Below, one piece after another: positions 55,308 through 64,000 of a stretch of DNA of 64,000 nt (its first letter is position 1; every line of letters starts with the position of its first letter). The translations under genes were made by a program, and so were the position numbers. Under the pieces are notes generated by a model that saw nothing but the letters and a program-made list of their open reading frames with translations, searched no databases and was not told where the DNA came from. This stretch comes from Dermacentor variabilis (lineage: Eukaryota; Arthropoda; Arachnida; Ixodida; Ixodidae), in the NCBI RefSeq assembly GCF_050947875.1, contig NC_134573.1:63155815-63219814 (forward strand). Reading direction: 5' to 3'.

Positions 55308-55505
55308 TCTACCGGCCTGTGTGAACGACTTTAACTGGAACGCCTTTTCTGCGTGTGTCTCCATGTGTGCGCGTGCGTTTTTTTTTTTGCGTTTTCCTCT
55401 CTGTCATCTTTCTAACCCCTATCCCCCATCCCCAGTGTAGGGTAGCAAACCGGAGACTCATATCTGGTTAACCTCCCTGCCTTTCCTCTTCATTCTCTCT
55501 CTCTC
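52711..55505 (+). mobile_element. I-type LINE, 5'-truncated, with 9-bp target duplication and CT tail
   Basis: 2795 bp, flanked by TAAAGCGTT at 52702-52710 and 55506-55514. It contains the RT, RNase H and C-terminal knuckle of ORF2, a 3' UTR of about 180 bp and a CT-rich tail (55487-55505). The 3' UTR matches the fragment at 21290-21464. The endonuclease and ORF1 were lost by 5' truncation. Confidence 0.85.
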
Positions 55506-55514
55506 TAAAGCGTT

Positions 55515-55961
55515 TGGCCAAGTTTTCTCTCTGTGGGTAATACCAACACCCTCTAGAGAACTTATGGCCTGCTGGCTGACCCTCTTTCCATGAGCTACGT
55601 CAGGCAAAAGAGGCCTATATAGAAGTTCCATGCAGCGTGCTACGAAGCTACGAGCAGCGCACCTGTGCTGAAAATGAAGCGTGGAAGATATACAATCGTT
55701 AAGCCTGGCTATTCGCAGAACACCGAGGGGACAACGGCGGCGACAACAATTCGATTAGTTCCACGAGCCCTGCCGCTCCTTGAATAGCTTTGGGGTTAAA
55801 CGAGTCTCGGCATGCTCGGCCATGCTGTTGCATGCTTCCGAACGCACATTTTTTTTTCTAGATGTGACAAGTGCATGTAGTCTCAACACTTGTGCGGTGC
55901 TTGCGATTGTGTGTACCGCGAGTCTTCATTGCCCCGGAATGTGGAGTGTCAGGCCAAGATA
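55515..55961. other. Stretch without a recognised gene
   Basis: No motif. It precedes the THAP-like remnant and could hold its upstream region. Confidence 0.4.
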
Positions 55962-56223
55962 TGCCTAATAAGTGTGCATGCCCAATTGCCGGAGCAATTA
56001 CATGCACAAATCGGGGCAGAAAAATCATGTCTTCATGTTACCGCATGGTGAAGAAGCCCAGAGTGCCTGGATTAGGACGCTTCCACGTGCAGACTTCATT
56101 GTATTACCACTCTCTATGGTAAGATGTTCAGGACTTCTTTATATAGTTACTTTTGAAGAATACGAAAAGGTTAATTGCTCAATTACAGAAAGTGCCTTTA
56201 CAGAAAGTGATGATTCCTCATAG
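55962..56223 (+). pseudogene. Degenerate THAP-domain ORF
   Basis: An ATG at 55962 gives MPNKCA. One base out of frame the sequence continues MPNCRSNYMHKSGQKN, HVFMLPHGEEAQSAWIR, TLPRADF, the first two thirds of a THAP finger (C-x-x-x-C, hydrophobic VFMLP, conserved W). After this, the C-x2-H part and the closing AVP motif are not recognisable. A downstream frame (56315-56454) is Lys-rich and helical (ANAKARKRKAETLRN). A lost base near 55978 and the decayed second half mark it as a relic. It is unlike the THAP ORF at 34.5 kb. Confidence 0.5.
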
Positions 56224-56454
56224 TTCGACGCCTGCGAGGATGGACACAAATGTGAATTTGTGTTAAGGCACCTTTCGTGGTGTAGCACGAACATTTTATT
56301 GAACTACTGCTTCAAGATGGATGATAAGATATCGGATGCCAATGCTAAGGCAAGGAAGAGAAAAGCTGAAACTCTGCGCAATAAGGCAGCTGTTTCCTTG
56401 AAAATAGCTGCACGAACGTTTTATATCCAATTTCTAAACTTATTTGAGTTGTAA

Positions 56455-57384
56455 GTTAGTGGACTGCGGTAATGAGTGCGTCGAAAGCGAAATTATTCGA
56501 TAAACATAATCTAGATTGTAATATGTACATGTGTCCCCAATAAAATTGTTCCTACGCAACTGTGAAGCCATTCGAATGCATTACATCCATCATTGCCGCG
56601 CTATAAAAACCATAAGTACAGAAGGAAACGTTCTTATGGATTCAATTTATTTGAAGTAATAGGTATGAAATGTGGGGTATAATAATAATAATTCACAAAC
56701 AACGTACATTACAAAGACGACAAAGCGCGACGCTATAAAAAACTCCTGGCATCAATACCTGCACAAGCTTTACAAAACTGTTCTGTATCTGTGCCTCTAA
56801 ATAAATGCTTTGTAAGGGTTCTGCTGCTCATTCCGCAGTTTCGACTGAAGGAAAAGTGTGGAGTATACAATGAAAGCGTACTGCTGCTAGGTGAACCAAG
56901 CCGCGATCCCTTCATTTAACCCGTATCCCCAAGCGCGCCGACAGCCTCTTCTCCATGACGTCGCTCGCCGAGCACTCAGGCCTTCTTGTCTAGGAGGTGT
57001 TGGTAATACACTCGGCTTTTGAGGATGGAGTGCTACTCACTACCACCAACATTTTTCCTTTCCAATTTATTCAATTTTGTATACAATAGTTTCATTATAA
57101 CGATTACCAGACGAGCTTAGAACGCAGGCGAGAGCTTGTGCAGACAAGGAACGCGCGGATAATACAGGCTTCCGAGAGCAAAAGTGAAGGTGACGTGGCA
57201 CGGGCGGTGATGCCCTTTCCCTTCACGAGACACCTGGCGTGCCACTTCGCCAGCAGGTATCCCCTTTCGCCCGACACTGAATCGGTGAGGTGCGCAGTGA
57301 CGTCGCAGCCAATGGAAATTTAAGTGCCGTTTCTCTGCTGCAGACAACGGCTATTTCACTCAATGGGCCATATGATGCTCTCGC
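56455..57384. other. Stretch without a recognised gene
   Basis: AT-rich to 56.75 kb, then mixed. Short frames only. Possible upstream part of the LINE remnant that follows, but unrecognisable. Confidence 0.4.
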
Positions 57385-59060
57385 ATGAAAACGACTAAAA
57401 CCGGCTCCCCACAAGACAAGACAAAACCAAGCAGGGAGCTGCAGCCGAAGAAACAACATCGGCCGCGTTTGTCCTGCTGCGAATGGGAATCCTCGGTGGC
57501 GCCCCATTTGCGATCGAGGTCCAGACCGCGAGCAACGTCAAGGCCGAGGACACCGTCCATAACCCGAGTAATCAAACGGCAGAAGCAGGGTTCTGAACTG
57601 ACGCTGACCCTTACGGAGAAGAGTACAGACGCCCGCCCGGCTATCAGTCAGGAAAGCAGGACCGGCGTGGCCTCGTCCCCTGTCCCGTAACGCCTAATGC
57701 AGAATACCAAAGAATTGTTAATCAACAAAAGGACTTTGCCTCAAAACGAAATCACGACCCTAAAACCTACACTTAACGCGCTAGAGAGGTGGTGTACAAA
57801 AGTGGTGTCGGCCCTAACGCCACGCCAGCGACAATTCTCTCCTCAACAGAGGCGGAGGAACAGAGCAGAATGACGCAAAAATTGGAGCTCCAGACGCAAA
57901 CGCAACAGATGGTCTCCGAGTTTCAGCAACAGAGAGAGCATGTGCGCGATACGCTCACTAATATGAGTTCATAAGCTTGGGAGCCTACATGCAAGCTCTG
58001 TTACAGGGCTTGCATGTAGGCTCACCTGTCTTTAAGCGTACTCACAACGCTTCTGGTTGGCGACCAAGGGCCTGCCCCCGCCTCGAGGACGAATCCGATA
58101 CAATAGTCGAGAGCGGATGAAGTGGCGCAAGCTAAATTTACACCGAACTCCAGACAACTAGAAATATGGCAGCGGAGCTTCCGCAAGTTTCACTCGTGAG
58201 CCGCAGCACTCCAGAATTATATTCATTCGGCAATGATAACATCTCACATAATATGCTTACAGCAAGTCGGAGAAGTTACCTCTTAAACCGCTAGTATAAT
58301 ACAGCCTTCACAATTTAAACTATATTCGCGTTGCAACGTAAGTAGCAAAGTCTATCACTGCGACTGATAGATACCACAATCAATAAGAGATCAATCACCA
58401 TATCATAACATGCTTCCCCAAAAGAGGGTGAAGGGGCGTGCTCACATCCTAAGCGTATATAGTCCGCCAAGAAAAGCAAACGAGTCGATTTCACCAACCT
58501 TTACCTTGAAGCAAAATTTTCAGCTGGCGCCAAAGATCAATTTGTGGTAGTGGTTGATTTCAACGCTCCCAACACCTCCTGGGAATATGTCATAGATTAC
58601 CCCAAGGGAACTTTACTGAACACATGACGGGGAAGCTGGGCTTTCGACTGGCGGCTGTGACAGTGGTATACAGAAGGTTAGAAAACAACGTCAGCATAGA
58701 TACATTCCCAGACCTAACTTTCACTTATAGCATTATGAAGGCTACGTGGACGAACCTAAATCAAACTCAGGAAGTGACCACAACAATACAAGCAGATCAA
58801 CCGCTTCACCGAAGCTGCGCGAGATCGTGGGTTATGTCGTAATTACGCAGTAGGCGACCTTTCGGAAGCGTCCCTTGCCGGAGCAGCCGCCCAGTGATGT
58901 CAACGGCTGAATGACGTTCATCCGAGACATTTGCGGGGAAAATTCTAAGGTCGCCGGTGCGGGTAAGCGCCAGCGATCAATCAACAGCTGTTGCACTTGT
59001 GGGAGAGTAAACGAAGCCTGTTGAAAAGACGGAAGAGGCAGCGCCTCAACCTTAACCTTT
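57385..59060 (+). mobile_element. Remains of a LINE: ORF1 C-terminal half and ORF2 endonuclease
   Basis: ORF1 part: an Arg/Ser-rich stretch (LRSRSRPRATSRPRTPSITR, 57510-57570), SQESRTGVASSPVP, then a Gln-rich helical region (LELQTQTQQMVSEFQQQREHV, 57880-57940). ORF2 part: VKGRAHILSVYSPPRKANES (58430-58490), VVDFNAPNTSWEYV (58550-58590) and DTFPDLTFTY (58700-58730), the middle and end blocks of the APE endonuclease. Many stops and frame changes. The RTE element begins right after, at about 59070, and probably interrupts it. Confidence 0.6.
57981..58023. repeat. Perfect 16-bp inverted repeat (hairpin)
   Basis: GAGCCTACATGCAAGC (57981-57996) and its exact complement (58008-58023) enclose an 11-base loop. 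It lies in decayed ORF1 sequence of the LINE remnant. Confidence 0.9.
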
Positions 59061-59117
59061 GCAGGGCCATATCTAGAATATCTATTCTGAACGCTATCTA
59101 GTGAGGCGAGTCTAGCA

Positions 59118-61871
59118 GTGTTATTGGAGGAATTAGAGGGTAGTAAATGGGATATAATAGGGCTCAGTGAGGTTAGGAGGACAAAAGAAGCATATACAGT
59201 GCTAAAAAGCGGTCATGTACTGTGTTACCGGGGCATAGCGGAGAGACGAGAACTAGGAGTCGGATTCCTGATTAATAAGGAAATAGCTGGTAACATACAG
59301 GAATTCTATAGCATTAACGAGAGGGTGGCAGGTCTTGTTGTGAAACTTAATAAGAGGTACAAATTGAAGGTGGTACAAGTCTATGCCCTTACATGCAGTC
59401 ATGATGACCAGGAAGTCGAAAGCTTTTATGAACACGTGGAATCGGCGATTGGTAAAGTCAAAACAAAATACACTATACTGATGGGCGACTTCAATGCCAG
59501 GGTAGGCAAGAAGTAGGCTGGAGACAAGTCAGTGGGGGAATATGGCATAGGCTCTAGGAATAGCAGAGGAGAATTATTAGTAGAGTTTGCAGAACAGAAT
59601 AATATGCGGATAATGAACACCTTTTTCCGCAAGCGGGTTAGTCGAAAGTGGACGTGGAGGAGCCCGAATGGTGAGACTAGAAATGAAATCGACTTCATAC
59701 TCTGCGCGAACCCTGGCATCATACAAGATGTAGACGTACTCGGCAAGGTACGCTGCAGTGACCATAGGATGGTAAGAACTCGAATTAGCCTAGACTTGAG
59801 GAGGGAACGGAAGAAACTCGTACACAAGAAGCCAATCAAAGAGTTAGCGGTAAGAGGGAAACTAGAGGAATTCCAGATCAAGCTAGAGAACAGTTATTCG
59901 GCTTTAACTCAGGAAGAGGACCTTAGTGTTGAAGCAATGAACGACTATCTCATGGGCATCATTAAGGAGTGCGCAATAGAATTCGGTGGTAACGCCGTTA
60001 GACAGGAAACCAGTAAGCTATCGCAGGAGACGAAAGATCTGATCAAGAAACGCCAAGGTATGAAAGCCTCGAACCCTACAGCTAGAATAGAACTGGCAGA
60101 ACTTTCTAAGTTAACCAACAAGCGTAAGACAGCGGACATCAGGAACTATAATATGGATAGAATTGAACAGGCTCTCAGGAACGGAGGAAGCCTAAAAACA
60201 GTGAAGAAGAAACTAGGAATAGGCAAGAATCAGATGTGTGCGTTAAGAGACAAAGCCAGCAATATCGTTACTAATATGGATGAGATAGTTCAAGTGGCTG
60301 AGGAGTTCTATAGAGATTTGTACAGTACCAGCGGCACCCACGACGATAGTGGAAGAGAGAATAGCCTAGAGGAATTCAAAATCCCACAGGTAACGCCAGA
60401 AGAAGTAAAGAAAGCCTTAGGAGCTATGCAAAGGGGGAAGGCAGCTGGGGAGGATCAGGTAACAGCAGATTTGTTGAAGGATGGTGGTCAGATTGTTCTA
60501 GAGAAACTGGCCACCCTGTATACGCAATGGCTCATAACCTCGAGCGTACCGGAATCTTGGAAGAACGCTAACATAATCCTAATCCATAAGAAAGGGGACG
60601 CCAAAGACTTGAAAAATTATAGACCGATCAGCTTACTGTCCGTTGCCTACAAAGTATTTACTAAGGGTAATCGCAAATAGAATCAGGAACACCTTAGACT
60701 TCTGTCAACCAAAGGACCAGGCAGGATTCCGTAAAGGCTACTCAACAATAGACCATATTCACACTATCAATCAAGTGATAGAGAAATGTGCGCAATTTAA
60801 CCAACCCTTATATATAGCTTTAATTGATTATGAGAAAACGTTTGATTGAGTCGAATCCTCTGCAGTCTTGCAGTCATTACGGAATCAGGGTGTAGACGAG
60901 CCGTACGTAAAAATACTGAAATATATCTCTAGTGGCTCCACAGCCACCGTAGTCCTCCATAAAGAAAGCAACAAAAACCCAATAAAGAAAGGGGTCAGGT
61001 AGGGAGATACGATCTCTCCAATGCTCTTCACAGCATGTTTACAGGAGGTATTCAGAGGCCTGGAGTGGGAAGAATTGGGGATAAAAGTTGATGGAGAATA
61101 CCTTAGCAACTTGCGATTCGCTGATGATATTGCCTCGCTTAGTAACTCAGGAGACCAATTGCAATGCATGCTCACTGACCTGGAGAGGCAAAGCAGAAGG
61201 GTGGGTCTGAAAATTAATCTGCAGAAAATTAAGTATTGTTTAACAGTCTCGGAAGAGAACAGCAGTTTACGATAGGTAGCGAAGCACTGGAAGTGGTAAG
61301 GGAATACATCTACTTAGGGCAGGTAGTGACCACGGATCCGGATCATGAGACTGAAATAACCAGAAGAATAAGAATGGGCTGGGGTGCATTTGGCAGGCAT
61401 TCTCAAATCATGAACAGCAGGTTGCCACTATCCCTCAAAAGGAAAGTGTATAACAGCTGTGTGTTACCAGTACTCACATATGGGGCAGAAACCTGGAGGC
61501 TTACGAAAAGGGTTCTGCTGAAATTGAGGACGACGCAACGAGCTATGGAAAGAAGAATGATGGGTGTGACGTTAAGGGATAAGAAAAGAGCAGATTGGGT
61601 GAGGCAACAAACACGGGTAAACGACATCTTAGTTGAAATCAAGAAAAAGAAATGGGCATGGGCCGGACATGTAATGAGGAGGGAAGATAACCGATGGTCA
61701 CTAAGGGTTACGGACTGGATTCCAAGGGAAGGGATGCGTAGCAGGGGGTGGCAGAAAGTTAGGTGGGCGGATGACATTAAGACGTTTGCAGGGACAACAT
61801 GGCCACAATTAGTACATGACCGGGGTAGTTGGAGAAGTATGGGAGAGGCCTTTGCCCTGCAGTGGGCGTAA
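59118..61871 (+). pseudogene. RTE ORF: APE endonuclease and reverse transcriptase
   Basis: Endonuclease: [53 protein letters not shown] and [13 protein letters not shown] (all catalytic blocks). [91 protein letters not shown] (intact FADD), then EYIYLGQVVTTD, LTYGAETWRLTKR and a C-terminus ending AFALQWA. Breaks: TAG at 59514, frameshift near 60660, TGA at 60847, TAG at 61000, frameshift near 61245. Two of the stops, the TAGs at 59514 and 61000, could be former CAG codons. Confidence 0.88.
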
Positions 61872-61877
61872 CTAGGC

Positions 61878-61952
<75 letters not shown>
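61878..61952 (+). repeat. (GAT)n microsatellite
   Basis: About 25 uninterrupted GAT units at the 3' end of the RTE element, giving poly-His/Met/Asp reading frames with no coding meaning. Confidence 0.95.
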
Positions 61953-61953
<1 letters not shown>

Positions 61954-62524
61954 AGTTACGCTCTCGGAGAAGGCAAACGGTTACGCAGCGCACCTTGCCA
62001 GTGACGGCTCGATTCAGTTCTGTATCTCTCTTTACTGGGCACCGCTCAGACGTAGACGGCGCTCAGGCGTATTCTGGAACCGGACATGTACAAGTCCGCG
62101 GTAAACCGTACGTTACAGAAAATAGCCGACTGATTTGAGGATACAGATAAAGAATTAAAGGTCAACTACAACGAAATTTGCGACCGCGTAAGAAGCCCAG
62201 TTTCAGATAACCTTATTAGGAACGCAGTAACCACTGTATAAAATTTTACGCTTCAAATAGGCAGGTCAATGCGTCACAAAGAGCTCGCAAAAATCCATGT
62301 TTCTCATACCAAAACTGAAAGATATGCTGCCATTATCTCTCGGCGGAAATCGCGTACAGTGAAGAATGTGGAGAACCAGCGCCCGTCCCCTCAGCTTTCC
62401 TTGCCCGCATTCCGTTCCGCCGTATCAGCGAACACGTCCCGCACGTTTGCTAGCCACAGAGTTAGTAAACATTGTGAGCTGCTTCGTGCGCTGTGACAAC
62501 GCCGTTGTGCGCCCGCGATGTTCT
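61953..62524. other. Stretch without a recognised gene
   Basis: No recognisable motif. A short piece (62140-62230) looks like decayed coding sequence (EDTDKELKVNYNEICD) but matches no family I know. Confidence 0.4.
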
Positions 62525-62529
62525 TATAA

Positions 62530-63473
62530 AGGGCCCCTCACCAGGTCTCGCGATATTGAGCTTACAAACGCGGAGCATACACACATTGCGCGATAACGAT
62601 CGTGTCTGCAAAGTATTACATCGCTACACTCCGCGGAAAGATCTGAAATTTCAAACCGAACGCCGCTTTTCTTTCTAGCGGCTGCCGCGCTCCAAGCTGG
62701 ACGGTGATGTAGTCGTACACCCGCGCCCACGTAGTCGTGTCCGCAGTGTGCGTCGCTCGTGGTGACACCTGACTTCGAGAATTATTCAAGAAATCTGTTA
62801 CCTGCACGATCTGTTGCTTGATTTGACGAATTGAAGTTTAGAGAAATAACAAAACACACAAACGGAGTGTCTGGGTGTTTGTTTTACTTCGCATCGAAGC
62901 AAGGGAGATGTACTTCCGCACCGTCTGCTTGGTCCCACGGCCGTGCGGTCGCGTGCGAAGGTAACTAAACTATGCCATTTTCTACCGTGTTCCAGCGCGT
63001 GATCATGCTATGCGATCCGCTTGTTCTGCCTCGGTATTCCTGTAGCACTGAAACATACCGCTTGTCATGCGTCCTTGTGCACAGCGCGAAAAATTGCGGC
63101 CTGCGCGAACGAGACAACAGCTCGCGCGCGACGCCGTCAGCGGAAGTGCGTATTGCCGAAAAAAGAAAGCGAGGAGAAAAAAAATGAACGCCGGGCCTGT
63201 GACGTATGCTTCACGCCATCCTCGAGGTCCGGTATGGGAGAAGGCAGGGAAAGAATTTCGGTTGCGTGGGCTAGACGCGGCGTGTGGAGAGAGGCTCTTG
63301 GATGGCAGTAGAGCCCGCCTGCTGAAATCATGGGTTCGCGGCACTGAAACATTTCTATCTCGGCTATTTTTGAGCCGATTTGAAAAGTTATTGCGGGAGA
63401 ACGCTCCCTAGAGGACCCGTAACAACTTCCTGCGTATAACCAAAATTTGCTATGGGGCCTGGTTAGGCGCCCT
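62530..63473. mobile_element. piggyBac-type MITE, copy 2
   Basis: 944 bp, same orientation as 12659-13590 and alignable end to end (for example GCGCGATAACGATCG, TTTCAAACCGAACGCCG, GACGCCGTCAGCGGAAGTGCG). Terminal repeats: AGGGCCCCTCACCAGGT at 62530-62546 and GCCTGGTTAGGCGCCCT at 63457-63473, together three differences from copy 1. The flanking TTAA is now ATAA on the left and TTAT on the right. Confidence 0.8.
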
Positions 63474-63477
63474 TTAT

Positions 63478-64000
63478 TGCGAAGTATTCTCAGAGTCCAG
63501 CCGGTTTTCTCTATCTAGTTGTCTACATTCAATAGCAGGCCATCGATGCCTTCTGCCTCGGCTCGAAGAATAGTGCATCGCGGTGGCCAAGCTATAGGTG
63601 TGGTATAGCCCCAATTACCGCGGATATGATTAACGCGTGGCGCAGCTTGGACCTCACTAGGGCGTTAACGTTAACATCGGAGAAAATTGGACACTCTACA
63701 GTATGCTCTGGCTGGCGCGTAAATAGAACATACCCTATCGCACGCCGGAGCAGCTGGAGCACGGTGCACCACGCGTTAGCTTGGCTGACCAGTAGCATGC
63801 TGTTCGGTTTCACTGAAGCGAGTCTGTTGCGTATTTCCATTCGACAAACAAAGAAGCGCTCGTTCGCTGCACACTTGTCCGCTAGCGCTAAAACAACTAA
63901 TCGCCACGACGCTGCGGGTCACGTGAAAAGGGCAGGATAAAATTTTAGCCATCTTAGCGTCTCCGGCATGACCTATTCTACTTCAACTACCGCTGCCTGG
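63478..64000. other. Stretch without a recognised gene
   Basis: An open frame of 104 codons (63626-63940, plus) has no motif. Nothing else is seen up to the window edge. Confidence 0.45.

Larger units (their letters stand above)
59070..61952 (+). mobile_element. RTE-clade LINE with (GAT)n tail
   Basis: A nearly full-length RTE element: one ORF with APE endonuclease and RT (59118-61871), almost no 3' UTR, and a (GAT)n tract at 61878-61952, the microsatellite end typical of RTE/BovB elements. The 5' end is approximate. No target duplication was identified. Confidence 0.8.

Noticed and set aside
61403..61993. Minus-strand ORF with a long poly-His run
   Set aside because: It is the reverse of the RTE coding region and its (GAT)n tail; the His run is ATG/CAT microsatellite and nothing more.
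61829..62104. Plus ORF with poly-Met
   Set aside because: Reads through the (GAT)n microsatellite; no coding sense.

Overview
The window looks like intergenic DNA from a large, repeat-rich arthropod genome, most likely a hard tick (Ixodidae). The basis is: several LINE clades with tick-style 3' ends, including (CATC)n, (CT)n and (GAT)n tails; two tRNA-related SINE-like families; Ty3/gypsy and Penelope-like elements; a TIL-type inhibitor exon; and a decayed exon that resembles evasins. There are no bacterial operons, rRNA genes, CRISPR arrays or convincing complete host genes. The species assignment is inference; the element types are read from conserved motifs.

Layout. 1-2.1 kb: 5' half of a decayed LINE (ORF1 with CCHC knuckles, start of ORF2) on the minus strand. 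3.0-8.3 kb: a dead Ty3/gypsy element on plus, split by a CR1-like LINE fragment at 4.1-5.0 kb. 8.6-8.8 kb: possible evasin-like exon remnant. 12.66-13.59 kb and 62.53-63.47 kb: two copies of one ~940-bp MITE with TTAA-type ends. 14.4-15.3 kb: LINE 3' end. 18.5-19.6 kb: tandem array of a ~263-bp unit. 19.9-20.5 kb: dead Tc1/IS630-type transposase. 21.3-23.1 kb: LINE tail plus a second gypsy remnant carrying a SINE. 23.4-25.4 kb: SINE with target duplication, and a CR1-like LINE. 25.94-26.11 kb: TIL-like exon with clean splice sites. 27.5-28.3 kb: three copies of a GAT-linked repeat.

31.8-37.6 kb is a nest: a CR1-like LINE is interrupted by a Penelope-like element with inverted ~140-bp ends, which is itself interrupted by ~1.6 kb holding a THAP-domain ORF and, facing it, a spliced 5' exon. 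38.1-51.4 kb is a deeper nest: LINE 3' end > gypsy element with two LTRs > solo-LTR-like insertion inside the 5' LTR > tRNA-like repeat > a full-length Tx1/L1-like LINE whose two ORFs are both open and abut as TAA|ATG in one frame. 51.8-52.0 kb is an intact SINE with a 13-bp target duplication. 52.7-55.5 kb is a nearly intact 5'-truncated I-type LINE (one nonsense codon, 9-bp target duplication). 56-63.5 kb holds a decayed THAP remnant, remains of a LINE ORF1/endonuclease, an RTE element ending in (GAT)n, and the second MITE.

The genes do not form a host pathway. They are selfish-element proteins (gag, protease, RT, RNase H, integrase, APE-type endonuclease, GIY-YIG endonuclease, transposase) plus non-autonomous passengers, with a few isolated host-type exons between them. 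The Tx1-like LINE at 45.5-50.4 kb is the only element whose proteins look intact throughout.
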